Source: JACKCD01 sp041390905 | GTDB lineage: Bacteria > Chloroflexota > Anaerolineae > Promineifilales > Promineifilaceae | Reading direction: 5' to 3' | DNA length: 64,000 bases | Assembly (NCBI GenBank): GCA_041390905.1 | Contig: JAWKPA010000012.1 | Span: 806,001 to 870,000 of the forward strand | Part shown: positions 8,124 through 16,321 of the stretch, piece by piece | How positions within the stretch are numbered: the first letter of the stretch is position 1 | Layout of the letters: each line of letters starts with the position of its first letter | Position numbers and translations under genes: made by a program | The notes under the pieces: model-generated | Database searches by the model: none | Told to the model about the DNA's origin: nothing | The model's input: only the letters and a program-made list of their open reading frames with translations

Positions 8124-8531
8124 TTAAGCGTTCTCATGTGTAGCAATGTATTCGAGTGCAGCTTGTGCGATTAAGCCTGAACGAGTTTCACCATTTTCAG
8201 TAGCGTATTTATCCATCAAATTCAAAATTCTTTCGGGTAACGTAATATTAACTCGCGTTGTTTTGCCTGATAATTTTGCCAAATCTACTGTGACCACCGC
8301 CCAAATGGCACCAGCATAATCAGCATCATTTTGATGATATTCAATCGAGCGAGGAACAGGGATAGATTCGCCATCTATTAACAAGCCCTCTAAATGGCAT
8401 TCAATGGCTTCGGTTGCTTCTTGCAACGCTTCATCAAGCGTTCCACCCGCACTGAAACAACCCGGTAAATCGGGAACGGTTACGCCATAATCACTATTTG
8501 AATCTTTATGGATGACAACTGGATAACGCAT
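8124..8531 (-). CDS. hicB: HicB family antitoxin
   Basis: 135 residues. The N-terminal HicB fold is seen in YPVVIHKDSNSDYGVTVPDLPGCFSAGGTLDEALQEATEAI, and the C-terminal half (VNITLPERILNLMDKYATENGETRSGLIAQAALEYI) is a ribbon-helix-helix DNA-binding domain. It should neutralise HicA and repress the operon. It begins 6 bases after hicA stops on the same strand, in the standard toxin-first order. Confidence 0.92.
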   Translation of the reverse strand: MRYPVVIHKDSNSDYGVTVPDLPGCFSAGGTLDEALQEATEAIECHLEGLLIDGESIPVPRSIEYHQNDADYAGAIWAVVTVDLAKLSGKTTRVNITLPERILNLMDKYATENGETRSGLIAQAALEYIATHENA

Positions 8532-8537
8532 AGAGCC

Positions 8538-8735
8538 TCACATTTTCTCTGACCAGGACCAACCTGCTTGACGATAAATGCTACGAATGGTGCCAATTGG
8601 TAAATCTCGTTTTGGATGCGGAACAGTCACTCTACCGGATTTGGTGGGATGTTTGAAATGATAGTGGCTACCACGTGTGTGGACAAGAACCCAGCCATCG
8701 GCTTTTAGTTTGGCAATGATGTCACGACTGTTCAT
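8538..8735 (-). CDS. hicA: HicA family mRNA interferase toxin
   Basis: 65 residues. It starts MNSRDIIAKLKADGWVLVHTRGSHYHFKHP, with the catalytic His in GSHYHF, and continues with VTVPHPKRDLPIGTIRSIYRQAGW, the usual double-stranded-RNA-binding-like fold of HicA. It cleaves mRNA when not bound by HicB. The promoter box lies 7 bases upstream of the ATG with no room for a Shine-Dalgarno site, so the mRNA may be leaderless. Confidence 0.92.
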   Translation of the reverse strand: MNSRDIIAKLKADGWVLVHTRGSHYHFKHPTKSGRVTVPHPKRDLPIGTIRSIYRQAGWSWSEKM

Positions 8736-8742
8736 ACTTCAG

Positions 8743-8770
8743 ATTATACACACAATACACACTGCGTCAA
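8743..8770 (-). promoter_or_regulatory. hicAB promoter, leaderless arrangement
   Basis: On the minus strand TTGACG (8765-8770) and TATAAT (8743-8748) are 16 bases apart, and the ATG of hicA follows the -10 box by 7 bases. Confidence 0.6.
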
Positions 8771-8826
8771 TCTTTGAACGAAGCCACCCATCGAATTATC
8801 GCTTTATATCTTCTCTTGCTTGCAAG

Positions 8827-8925
8827 TTATGAAGCTGCTTCATCCATCGCCGCTTGCTTCAAAACATCAGTTACCCACTGATCAATATACTTGCTGTTGA
8901 TTTCGGCCGCTGTAGCGACTGCCAT
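8827..8925 (-). CDS. Possible 32-residue ORF in the HicAB-HigA spacer
   Basis: A short frame starting MAVATAAEINSKYIDQWVTD and ending MDEAAS, in the 250-bp spacer (8736-8987) between hicA and the HigA-like gene. I do not recognise it. No convincing ribosome-binding site precedes it. It may be chance or the remnant of a toxin-antitoxin gene; nothing else is visible in this spacer. Confidence 0.2.
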   Translation of the reverse strand: MAVATAAEINSKYIDQWVTDVLKQAAMDEAAS

Positions 8926-8987
8926 ATCGGTTTCTCATGGAAACGAATCGGCTGCATAGATCCGCTACCTGTTGCCAGGCTCCATTT

Positions 8988-9308
8988 TTAAGCTGCCACA
9001 AGCGGCTGAATACGCGCCACGTCGCTTTCAATGGCTTGTGTAGCTTCCCACAAGTCCACTGCTCGTTGTGCATTTAGCCAAAACTCTGGCGAGTTGCCAA
9101 GCAAACGCGCCAGCCGTAGCGCCATTTCCGGGCTAACGCTTCGGCGCTCACGTAATAATTCATTAATTGACTGGCGAGAAACACCAATTGCCTCTGCCAA
9201 AGTGGAAACGGTCAGATTATAGTCCGGCAGAAAATCTTCCCGCAGCATTTCCCCTGGATGCGTTGGCCTGCGCTGTAGTCCAGTCGTGTTAGGAATGCTC
9301 ATGTTCAC
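8988..9308 (-). CDS. HigA-like addiction module antidote (XRE/VapI type), no adjacent toxin
   Basis: 106 residues. RRPTHPGEMLREDFLPDYNLTVSTLAEAIGVSRQSINELLRERRSVSPEMALRLARLLGNSPEFWLNAQRAVDLW is the complete HigA/VapI helix-turn-helix domain with its hallmark NSPEFWLN. The partner HigB is normally immediately upstream, but here only 64 bases separate it from the VWA gene and no HigB-like frame exists on either side. It is therefore a solitary antitoxin-type regulator in this window, beside the complete HicAB pair. Confidence 0.85.
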   Translation of the reverse strand: MNMSIPNTTGLQRRPTHPGEMLREDFLPDYNLTVSTLAEAIGVSRQSINELLRERRSVSPEMALRLARLLGNSPEFWLNAQRAVDLWEATQAIESDVARIQPLVAA

Positions 9309-9372
9309 ACCTCATCTTGATTAATGGTAGTCGTAAACGGCTAGTTGCGATTACACATAAATATTTAGGTGG

Positions 9373-10758
9373 TTAGCGGACATCGAGGAGTTTATCAACG
9401 GCCGTTGATAGCTGTGCCAAATTCCGCACCGTATGCACCCCATCGCAAATTGGAACATATTCCAGCATGTCGCTGTCGCCCGTGCCCCACTGGCGCGGAT
9501 GCTCCGGGTTCAGCCACACCAGCCGCTTGGCGCGTCGCTGTAAGTCTTTCATCAAGTCAATGCGCGGGGAGTTGTAATTATTACGGCCGTCGCCCAAAAT
9601 CACCACCGTCGTCCGTCCATCCACCGAGTCGAGCCACTTTTTGAAAAAGGTATCCAGGCTGTGCCCAAAATCCGTCGCATAGTGGCCGACTCCGTATTTA
9701 TAGAAGCTCTCTAACGCCTCCTGCACCGCCTCGCCTGGCCGGTTGCCCGACATGATGATGCTGATTTCCTGCATGTCGGCATAGAAGCCAAAGCTGCGCG
9801 TTTTCGCCACCTGGTCTTGCAGCTCATACGTCAGCCGCAGCATAAACTCCGCCACCTGCAGCATCGAGCGCGAGGTGTCGCACAGCAGCACCAGCCGGGG
9901 CTTGAGCTTGTTTTTGCGGTGTTTAATCTCCACCGGCACGCCGCCGTACCGCTGGTTGGCGCGAATGGTGGCTTTGGCATCAAACTTGCCTTCCTTGCCC
10001 CGCTTGCGCCGCAGGGCAATGCGGCTACGAAGCTGGGCCACCAGCCGCTGCACCTCTTTCCGCAGGATATTGGTTTCGTCTTCCGTCAGTGAGCCAAACG
10101 GCTTGTGCATCAGGTCGGAGCCGTGCAAATCTTCGGGGCGGTTGGCGCGGTCTTGGGCAATTTGCAGCCCCACCTGTTGCGCCACCTGTTCGGCCAACGC
10201 TTCACGGTTGGCTTGTATGACCCCGGTCAGCTTTTCAATGGCTTCCTGGCTCATCCCCATCTCTTGCAGCTTTTGAATGAGCTGGCGGATTTGCTCTTCC
10301 AGATGCCCCATGCCCATTTGCTGCAACATGCGGCGGCTGACCCAGCGGGCATCGCCGGGGTTGTTGGCCCACTGCGCCCCGGCGCGGTTGGCAAGCTCTT
10401 CTAGCTCTTCCTTGCTGGGACCGTTGCCGCTGGTTAGCCAATCCATGAGCTGGTCTAAACGGCCGCTCATCGCCGCAAGCGCTGCCTTTAGCATTTCCTG
10501 CTCATCCCCGGACAGATCGTCCATGGCGTTTTGCATCACAGGGCCACCGCTACCAAAGTAGAGCGGGAATAGCTGGTCGAAGGCGGCAAAATCATCATGC
10601 TCTTTCACCAACGTTGCCCGCAGCGATTCGCGGAAGGTGCCTTTTTGCGTAACGCCCAGCACTTCCACCGCCCGCAGCGCATCCACCGACTCGGCTAATG
10701 AAACACGCACCCCGGCGGCGCGTAGTCCTCGTATGAAATCAACAACTCTGTCGTCCAT
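9373..10758 (-). CDS. VWA domain protein, CoxE-like
   Basis: 461 residues. The N-terminus (VVDFIRGLRAAGVRVSLAESVDALRAVEVLG) and the C-terminal von Willebrand A fold (LVLLCDTSRSM, a DxSxS MIDAS motif; YATDFGHSLDTFF; VVILGDGRNNY) are those of CoxE-like proteins. Such proteins pair with a MoxR ATPase to mature or insert metal into oxidoreductases or to remodel complexes. The matching AAA+ gene is immediately upstream on the same strand. No CO-dehydrogenase genes are nearby, so the client is unknown. The spacer to the ATPase gene is a heptamer repeat. Confidence 0.88.
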   Translation of the reverse strand: MDDRVVDFIRGLRAAGVRVSLAESVDALRAVEVLGVTQKGTFRESLRATLVKEHDDFAAFDQLFPLYFGSGGPVMQNAMDDLSGDEQEMLKAALAAMSGRLDQLMDWLTSGNGPSKEELEELANRAGAQWANNPGDARWVSRRMLQQMGMGHLEEQIRQLIQKLQEMGMSQEAIEKLTGVIQANREALAEQVAQQVGLQIAQDRANRPEDLHGSDLMHKPFGSLTEDETNILRKEVQRLVAQLRSRIALRRKRGKEGKFDAKATIRANQRYGGVPVEIKHRKNKLKPRLVLLCDTSRSMLQVAEFMLRLTYELQDQVAKTRSFGFYADMQEISIIMSGNRPGEAVQEALESFYKYGVGHYATDFGHSLDTFFKKWLDSVDGRTTVVILGDGRNNYNSPRIDLMKDLQRRAKRLVWLNPEHPRQWGTGDSDMLEYVPICDGVHTVRNLAQLSTAVDKLLDVR

Positions 10759-10768
10759 TTGTTTTTCC

Positions 10769-10849
10769 AGTTATCGGTAATCAGTTATCGGTAATCAGTA
10801 ATCAGTGTACTCATGACCGATTACTGTTTACTGACTACTGTTTACTGGT
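10769..10849. repeat. Heptamer inverted repeat (GGTAATC/AGTTATC type)
   Basis: Tandem 7-base units related to AATCAGT and TATCGGT on the left, with complementary ATTACTG/TTTACTG units on the right, form a long imperfect hairpin between the MoxR and VWA genes. The right end supplies the last codon and stop of the MoxR gene. Confidence 0.8.
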
Positions 10850-11786
10850 CATATCGTTTGCCTCGGTCGCGGCGGCTGCCGCTGTCGCCACTCCCACCCA
10901 TCATCCGCTTGGCTTTTTGCACGTCGGTTTCATATTTGAGCAGAACGGTGAGGGTGGTGTTTAAGGTTTTCTCGTCAATGGATTGGGCGTTGAGCGTAAC
11001 GAGTGCCCGCGCCCAGTCGAGCGTTTCGCTGATGCTGGGTACTTTGCGAAGATCCATGTTGCGTAGCTGCTGCACCACGGCAACGGCTTGCTGCGCCAGC
11101 TCTGGCCGCAGATTTGGCACTTTCAGGCGGACGATGTTCATTTCGTCTTGCTGGGTGGGGTAATCTACGTGCAGGTAGAGGCAGCGCCGTTTGAGGGCTT
11201 CGCTGAGTTCGCGGGTGTTGTTGCTGGTCAGCAGCACCATTGGCTGGTGTTTGGCCTTGATGGTGCCAAGTTCGGGCACGCTAACCTGGAAGTCGCTGAG
11301 GACTTCGAGGAGAAAGGCTTCAAATTCGACATCGGCGCGGTCAATTTCGTCAATGAGGAGGACGACGGGGACTTCGGAGGTGAGGGCGGTCATGAGGGGG
11401 CGGGGGAGGAGGAAGTTTTCGGAGAAGAATACGTCTTCTTCTTGGGCTAGCCGTTTGGCGGCTTCGGCCAGGCTGTTGACTTCGCCCAACACATTGCGGA
11501 GGGTGTCGCGCAGTAGCTGGGTGTAGAGCATTTGCTTGGCGTATTCCCATTCATAGAGGGCTTTGCTTTCGTCCAGCCCTTCGTAACATTGCAAACGAAC
11601 AAGGGGGGCGCCAATGGCTCCTGCCCACGCTTTGGCAAGCTCGGTTTTGCCGACACCGGCCGGCCCTTCGGCAAGGATGGGTTTGCAGAGGGATTGGGCA
11701 AGATAGACAACGGTGCTGATTTCTTCGGAGGCGATGTACTGCTGGCTGCCCAAGCCTTGCAAAACGTCGGCGATATTTTTGAACAT
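10842..11786 (-). CDS. MoxR family AAA+ ATPase
   Basis: About 314 residues. Walker A is EGPAGVGKTELAKAWA, Walker B is LLIDEIDRAD, and sensor 1 is LLTSNNTRELSEALKRRCLYL, the MoxR pattern. The C-terminal lid is followed by a short RGKRYDQ tail. I prefer the start at 11786 (MFKNIADVLQGLG) because GGAGAAA lies just upstream; an in-frame ATG at 11801 is possible. It pairs with the downstream VWA protein as a chaperone-like complex. Confidence 0.9.
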   Translation of the reverse strand: MFKNIADVLQGLGSQQYIASEEISTVVYLAQSLCKPILAEGPAGVGKTELAKAWAGAIGAPLVRLQCYEGLDESKALYEWEYAKQMLYTQLLRDTLRNVLGEVNSLAEAAKRLAQEEDVFFSENFLLPRPLMTALTSEVPVVLLIDEIDRADVEFEAFLLEVLSDFQVSVPELGTIKAKHQPMVLLTSNNTRELSEALKRRCLYLHVDYPTQQDEMNIVRLKVPNLRPELAQQAVAVVQQLRNMDLRKVPSISETLDWARALVTLNAQSIDEKTLNTTLTVLLKYETDVQKAKRMMGGSGDSGSRRDRGKRYDQ

Positions 11787-11801
11787 AACGGGTTTCTCCA
11801 T

Positions 11802-12111
11802 TTTGGGACGGCTAGCGCTAGTAAGGTTCTTTGGCCGATGGGCTGCTAGCCACTCTCGGTGTTGTTTTACGGAACGAGGTTACTGAAAAAGGAGATTGGA
11901 GGTTGGAGATTAGAGATTGGTTGCTCTTTAATCTGCTAGGGAGTGCCTTCAATCGTTTGAGTTTGCAGTAACCGTTTATGGTGAGACGGGTTCGCTCGTG
12001 GTGAACCTGTCTGGCTCATGAAGCATTTTAGATCGGAAAGGGGAAAAGGTAAAGGTTTGGCTAAAGCTGGTTTGGGTAAACCGGGTTTGTTGAGGGGATG
12101 CTTAACGGGGG
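11802..12111. other. Gene-free spacer with a fragmentary heptamer run and an inverted repeat
   Basis: No coding frame is credible here. It holds a degenerate AGATTGG tandem run (about 11885-11920) and an imperfect inverted repeat around 11981-12022 (arms AGACGGGTTC and GAACCTGTCT) that could fold in RNA. I recognise no known RNA family. Confidence 0.5.
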
Positions 12112-12160
12112 GTTAGAGATTGGAGATTGGAGATTAGTTGAATCTCCAATCTCCAATCTC
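12112..12160. repeat. Heptamer inverted repeat (AGATTGG type)
   Basis: Tandem GAGATTG units are followed by complementary CAATCTC units, making a nearly perfect hairpin just beyond the stop codon of the GNAT gene on the minus strand. It may act as a terminator or mRNA stabiliser. Confidence 0.85.
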
Positions 12161-12166
12161 TTGTCT

Positions 12167-12928
12167 TTAGAGGTGGCGTTTGAGGCGGTAGTGGTAGCTG
12201 TAGGCGTGGGTGAAGCTGGCGCGGGCGTAGAGGGCTTGCGCCGGCCGATTGGTGGCGACGACTTGCAGGTAGGCGTGGGTGGCGTGGTGGTGGGTGGCCC
12301 AGGTGGCGAGGTGGTGGAGAACGGCCGTTCCTACCCCCCTCCGCCTCTCGGCCGCATCCGTTAGCATGTTGAAAATGCCCAGCCAGCCCCGTTCGCACAC
12401 GCCAAGACCGATGCCGAGAAAACGGCCGTTTTCCTCCACGGCAGCAAAGGCGGCGGCGGGGCCAATGCGGCGCATGATTTGCCCCCGGATGTGGGCCTGG
12501 TGAGGGGTGTGGGCGTGGTGGTGGTTGTCAAAGGCCAGCCACTCGTCGCTGGGGGTGGGGGTGATGGTGGCGGCGTAGGGGGAGGTGGTTTGGGCGAGGA
12601 GGGTGGAGAGAACGGCCGTTTGTACCTCTACCGGTTCGTATAGCTCATAACCCTGTTCGGCCAGCTGTTGGTCAAGATCGGCCGGCTGCATGGCGGGGGC
12701 AATTTGGTAGCGGGGCGGCAGGCCGCGCCGTTGGTAAAATGTTTCCACTTCGGCCAGCTTTGCGGCCAGTGGCAGCGTGCCGCCGTCGCCATTGGGCCAG
12801 ACGGAGTTGGCGCGGCCGTGCACCCCTTCGCTGGCCCGCAGCCGCCAGCCGTCGAGGTGCTGGGCAGTGAGCGGTGGCCAGGCGTTGGCGGCCAGTTCTT
12901 CGAGCAGGAGGATGGTTTGTGGATTCAT
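12167..12928 (-). CDS. GNAT family N-acetyltransferase
   Basis: 253 residues. The C-terminal GNAT fold shows the acetyl-CoA loop ERRRGVGTAVLHHLATWA (R-x-x-G-x-G/A pattern) and the final strand VVATNRPAQALYARASFTHAYSYHYRLK. The N-terminal half (WPPLTAQHLDGWRLRASEGVHGRANSVWP) is the domain often found in two-domain acetyltransferases. The substrate is unknown. Its -10 box is 7 bases from the ATG, so the transcript may be leaderless. Three AACGGCCGTT palindromes lie inside the gene, the densest short cluster in this region. Confidence 0.87.
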   Translation of the reverse strand: MNPQTILLLEELAANAWPPLTAQHLDGWRLRASEGVHGRANSVWPNGDGGTLPLAAKLAEVETFYQRRGLPPRYQIAPAMQPADLDQQLAEQGYELYEPVEVQTAVLSTLLAQTTSPYAATITPTPSDEWLAFDNHHHAHTPHQAHIRGQIMRRIGPAAAFAAVEENGRFLGIGLGVCERGWLGIFNMLTDAAERRRGVGTAVLHHLATWATHHHATHAYLQVVATNRPAQALYARASFTHAYSYHYRLKRHL

Positions 12929-12935
12929 GGCGGAG

Positions 12936-12943
12936 ATTTTAGC
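12936..12943 (-). promoter_or_regulatory. Extended -10 box of the GNAT gene
   Basis: TAAAAT preceded by TGC on the minus strand, ending 7 bases before the ATG at 12928. No clear -35 box is seen. Confidence 0.35.
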
Positions 12944-13050
12944 AAGTTATTGTGTATTGTGTATCAAGCCATTGCAGGATCGGCTCAATAAAGTGGGAAA
13001 GTGTGTTCAGGTAGCCCGTCTCCCGTTGACGATGCTCTGCAAAAAGGGAG

Positions 13051-13118
13051 CCATTGATTCGTTCATTCGTTGTGATTCGTTGTCGTTGTGTGAAGAGGGT
13101 CAACGAATTGGAAACGAA
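13051..13118. repeat. Degenerate ATTCGTT heptamer run with inverted copies
   Basis: Several ATTCGTT-type units are followed by AACGAAT-type complements in the 336-bp spacer (12929-13264) upstream of the DUF2089 gene. The rest of that spacer is A+T-rich and contains only the promoter described next. Confidence 0.5.
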
Positions 13119-13206
13119 TAAACGGATAATACCGATTGTGCATACTATGCAATACGTGACTTTGTAAATATTTTTTGAAAATGACTGATTTTCGCCAAAA
13201 ATTTTG

Positions 13207-13235
13207 TTGACAAAGGCAAAATTATTTTGTATCCT
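13207..13235 (+). promoter_or_regulatory. Promoter of the DUF2089 gene
   Basis: TTGACA, a 17-base spacer and TATCCT, followed by AAGGAG at 13252-13257 and ATG at 13265. This is one of the clearer promoter plus Shine-Dalgarno arrangements in the window. Confidence 0.65.
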
Positions 13236-13264
13236 GTGGCTGTTGATGATTAAGGAGACTTTTT

Positions 13265-13642
13265 ATGCGGAAACTGATTGAGCAATGCCCGGCGTGTGCG
13301 GGTGAGTTGATGGTGACGGAACAGACGTGCGTGCGCTGTGGAACGGCCGTTTCTGGTCAATTTCGCCCCACCATCTTCGCCAAACTGTCGGATGACAGCC
13401 TCGCTTTTGTGGAGGTGTTTGTCAAAAACCGGGGCAACGTCAAGGAGATGGAGCGCGAGTTGGGCTGGTCATACTGGACTATTCGCAACCGACTGAACGA
13501 AGTGATTGCCGAATTGGGTTTTGAGGAAAAAAGTGAGCCAGTTGCCCCACGCCCCAGCCAGCGTCAGGAAATTCTGGCGCAGCTTGACCGGGGCGAAATC
13601 ACGGTTGAGGCGGCGGCTGAATTATTGAAACAGCTTCGCTAG
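13265..13642 (+). CDS. DUF2089 family zinc-ribbon regulator
   Basis: 125 residues. An N-terminal zinc ribbon (CPACAGELMVTEQTCVRCG) is followed by the DUF2089 helical domain (FVKNRGNVKEMERELGWSYWTIRNRLNEVI), which looks like a DNA-binding helix-turn-helix, and a C-terminal EILAQLDRGEITVEAAAELLKQL motif. That last motif (SHOCT-like) is also at the N-terminus of the next protein, hinting that the two act together. In other bacteria DUF2089 genes neighbour envelope-stress-type genes; that role is inference. Confidence 0.88.
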   Translation: MRKLIEQCPACAGELMVTEQTCVRCGTAVSGQFRPTIFAKLSDDSLAFVEVFVKNRGNVKEMERELGWSYWTIRNRLNEVIAELGFEEKSEPVAPRPSQRQEILAQLDRGEITVEAAAELLKQLR

Positions 13643-13646
13643 ACAA

Positions 13647-13708
13647 GGAGATTGGAGATTGGAGATTAGGGAACCTTCATCAATCTCCAATCTCCAATCT
13701 CTAATCAC
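13647..13708. repeat. Heptamer inverted repeat (AGATTGG type)
   Basis: GGAGATT units then complementary AATCTCC units around a short loop, a strong hairpin between the DUF2089 gene and the repeat-protein gene. Confidence 0.85.
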
Positions 13709-13799
13709 CAACTTCCCAAAAATTTTGTTGTTGTAACCAAATATTTTGCTGGCAGCGGCAAACGGCCGTTTGTTGCCCCCTGCCGGCACGGAGAAAACC

Positions 13800-15062
13800 A
13801 TGCACGAAGAGCGAAAATCCATTTTAGAGTTATTGGCACATGGCAAGATAACTGCCGCCGAGGCCGCCATGCTGCTTGATGCGCTAGAAGGGCCGGAGCC
13901 GGTGGCGGCTGTGGTTGAGGAGCCAGCGTTTGCTATGCCCCACTTGCCCCATCTTCCTCATCGCCCCCATGCGCCGCAGCCACCCCGGATGCCCCCCACG
14001 CCGCGCATCCATTTTGGCTGGCAGCAGCGCCGCCAGCCAATTGACCCCCGGCTAAGTGAGGCATTGGCGCGGCTGGGGCTGGCCGATTTGTCCGAGGAGG
14101 ATTGGCATCAACTGCAAATCCACCACATCAACACCGCGTTTGTGGAGCGGTATCGCGGGGCAGGGGTGAAAGCGTTGACGATTGAGGAACTGGTGCAGCT
14201 AAAAATCCACAACGTGCCGCCGGAGCTGGTGCAGGTGGTGCGGGAAGTGGCGGGGGCGGATGTGGCGATTGATGAGATTGTGCCGCTGGCAATCCACCGC
14301 GTGAACCCGGAACTGGTGCGCGAGCTTGTGGCGTGGAAAGGGGCGGATCTGGATTGGCACAGCGTGGCCGAGCTGGGAATTCACCGCACGCCGCTGGAGC
14401 TGGTGCGGCAACTGCGGAAGCTGGGAATGGATGAGGTCTCGCTGGCGGATTTGGCCGAGATGGGAATCCATCGGGTGCGCCCCGCGTTTGTGGAGGAGGT
14501 GATGGGGCTGAATTTGCCGGGCATAGAGCCGCATCATCTGGTGGAAATGCGGATTCACGGGCTGCGGAGCGGCTTTGTGCGGGAGATGGCGGCGTTAAAT
14601 TTGCCGGACTTGACCCCGGAACGGCTGATTGAGATGGCGATTCATGGGGTAACGGCCGATTTTGCGCGGCAAATGCGGCGGCAATATGGTGACAAGCTGA
14701 CGGCGGCGCAGTTGGTGGAGATGCAGATTACCGGCCATTTTGATCTGGGAGCGTGGGCGGAAGATTGGCAAAAGGAAGCCGCGTTCGAGCTGGAAGGGGC
14801 GCCGGTGTCTTACTTGCAGGCGTTGAAGGCGATGGGGCTGCCGGGTTTGGATGAGAGGATGATGATGGCGTTGTATTACCAGGGGGTGACGGTGGCGGAT
14901 GTGGCGGGATGGCAAAAAACGGCCGTTTCTGACCTCAACGCCAGCAATCTCCTTGCCCTGCACGGGCTGGGGTTGACCCCGGAGCGAGTGGAGAAATTGG
15001 CGGCTGCCCACGGCGGCAAGCCCACCGTGGTTGAAATCATTGCTCTGGATGCCAAAGTATAA
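13800..15062 (+). CDS. SHOCT-like domain protein with seven exact 29-residue repeats
   Basis: 420 residues from the ATG at 13800, chosen because GGAG precedes it; an in-frame ATG at 13746 would read through spacer sequence including a palindrome. Residues 1-25 (ERKSILELLAHGKITAAEAAMLLDAL) match the C-terminal motif of the neighbouring DUF2089 protein. After a His/Pro-rich linker come seven consecutive repeats of exactly 29 residues, each starting Ile-His and ending in an L-V/L-E-M-type stretch. The same kind of repeat (IHGVTPEFV) occurs in BlaR-like M56 proteins. No transmembrane segment is seen. Function unknown; it may be a protein-binding solenoid. Confidence 0.8.
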   Translation: MHEERKSILELLAHGKITAAEAAMLLDALEGPEPVAAVVEEPAFAMPHLPHLPHRPHAPQPPRMPPTPRIHFGWQQRRQPIDPRLSEALARLGLADLSEEDWHQLQIHHINTAFVERYRGAGVKALTIEELVQLKIHNVPPELVQVVREVAGADVAIDEIVPLAIHRVNPELVRELVAWKGADLDWHSVAELGIHRTPLELVRQLRKLGMDEVSLADLAEMGIHRVRPAFVEEVMGLNLPGIEPHHLVEMRIHGLRSGFVREMAALNLPDLTPERLIEMAIHGVTADFARQMRRQYGDKLTAAQLVEMQITGHFDLGAWAEDWQKEAAFELEGAPVSYLQALKAMGLPGLDERMMMALYYQGVTVADVAGWQKTAVSDLNASNLLALHGLGLTPERVEKLAAAHGGKPTVVEIIALDAKV

Positions 15063-15116
15063 ATCTTTACGCCCCCTTTATGAAAAAGTGGGCGGTGGGT
15101 TGGTAAGATAGGCGGG

Positions 15117-16256
15117 ATGAAACGTTATCCCGCCTATTTTTGTGTTCTGTCTTTGTTGTTGATGATGGTTGCGGGGTCGGCGGCGCAGGAAACGGCCGTT
15201 AATCACCACCTCTACCTCCCCCTCATCCAAAAACACATTCCCCCCACAACCCCACCGCCCCCCTTGCCGCCCCCCATTGCCAAACAGGTAGATGACCCGG
15301 CCGACTTGCCGCAAATTCGTGCCGAGCTACAGGCAGAGGGGCTGGATTTGGCCTATAACAAAATTGGCTTTCACGTGGGGGCGGGTGGCAACCAGACCGG
15401 GCTGATTGAGATGCTGCAAACGCTGGATGCGGCCGGTATTCCCTTTTTCCTCAAAAGCGCCAGCAACGCCGAGCCAATTTTCCGAGCGCAGGAGATGATG
15501 AAGCAGAGCGGCGTGGCCCACACGCTGGTCTATCGCAGTGTCACCCCCTACGATGTTCCCGATTACCACCTTGACCCGGCGACGGCGGCGGCGATTCACT
15601 GGGCGCACCACAAGGCCGTTTTCCCGCCAGAGCTTGACCCCAGCCTGGTGTGGCTGGAGACAATGAATGAGGTGGACAAAAACCGGAGCGAGTGGCTGGC
15701 GCAATTTTCCATTGAGATGGCAAAGCTGACCATGGCCGACGGCTTCCGCTGGGCGACCTTTGGCTGGTCGTCGGGCGAGCCGGAGCCGGAGCATTGGGAA
15801 GGGCCCGCGATGTTGGAATGGTTGCGGCTGGCGGGGGCGCACCCCGACAAGCTGGCGATTGCGCTGCATGAATACAGCTATCGCACCGAAAGCATTGGCT
15901 ACATTTACCCGTACCTGGTGGGGCGGTTCCAGTTTTTGTTTATGGCGGCCGACAAGCACAACATTCCGCGCCCAACGGTGCTGATTACGGAGTGGGGGTG
16001 GGAGTACCAGGATGTGCCAACACCAACCGAAGCAATGGCCGACATCGCCTGGGCATCGTGGCTTTATGCGGCGTATCCGCAGGTGAAGGGGGCGGCTATA
16101 TGGTATTTGGGGCCAGGTTTTTCCGATATTGACGACCAGACGCAGCGGCTGATTGCGCCGGTTGAGGAATACAGCCTGCATAACTATTTTGTCATTGACC
16201 CTGGTTTTGGCTCGATTGACCCCGATTTGTTTGTAAGCAACCCGCCGACACGGTAA
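15117..16256 (+). CDS. Secreted glycoside hydrolase-like (beta/alpha)8 protein
   Basis: 379 residues. A signal peptide (MKRYPAYFCVLSLLLMMVAGSAAQ) is followed by LYLPLIQK, a short motif that in Chloroflexota precedes Pro/Thr linkers, and a PPTTPPPPLPPP linker. The catalytic-like domain has two well-placed acids, LVWLETMNEVD (candidate acid/base Glu) and VLITEWGWEY (candidate nucleophile Glu), as in clan A glycosidases. The family number is not certain. It ends with an aspartate-rich tail. TAAGAT lies 7 bases upstream of ATG, suggesting a leaderless mRNA. Confidence 0.7.
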   Translation: MKRYPAYFCVLSLLLMMVAGSAAQETAVNHHLYLPLIQKHIPPTTPPPPLPPPIAKQVDDPADLPQIRAELQAEGLDLAYNKIGFHVGAGGNQTGLIEMLQTLDAAGIPFFLKSASNAEPIFRAQEMMKQSGVAHTLVYRSVTPYDVPDYHLDPATAAAIHWAHHKAVFPPELDPSLVWLETMNEVDKNRSEWLAQFSIEMAKLTMADGFRWATFGWSSGEPEPEHWEGPAMLEWLRLAGAHPDKLAIALHEYSYRTESIGYIYPYLVGRFQFLFMAADKHNIPRPTVLITEWGWEYQDVPTPTEAMADIAWASWLYAAYPQVKGAAIWYLGPGFSDIDDQTQRLIAPVEEYSLHNYFVIDPGFGSIDPDLFVSNPPTR

Positions 16257-16318
16257 TCGGTAATCAGTGGTCTGTACCGATTACCGATAACTGATAACTG
16301 ATAACTGGTTACTGATTG
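16254..16318. repeat. Heptamer inverted repeat (GGTAATC/TAACTGA type)
   Basis: Tandem 7-base units facing complementary units, located between the convergent glycosidase-like gene and the DCC-family gene. It could terminate both transcripts. Confidence 0.8.
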
Positions 16319-16321
16319 AGG

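Noticed and set aside
11802..12111. Known structured RNA gene in the moxR-GNAT spacer
   Set aside because: An imperfect inverted repeat exists, but I could not match it to 6S, SRP, RNase P, tmRNA or a riboswitch class.
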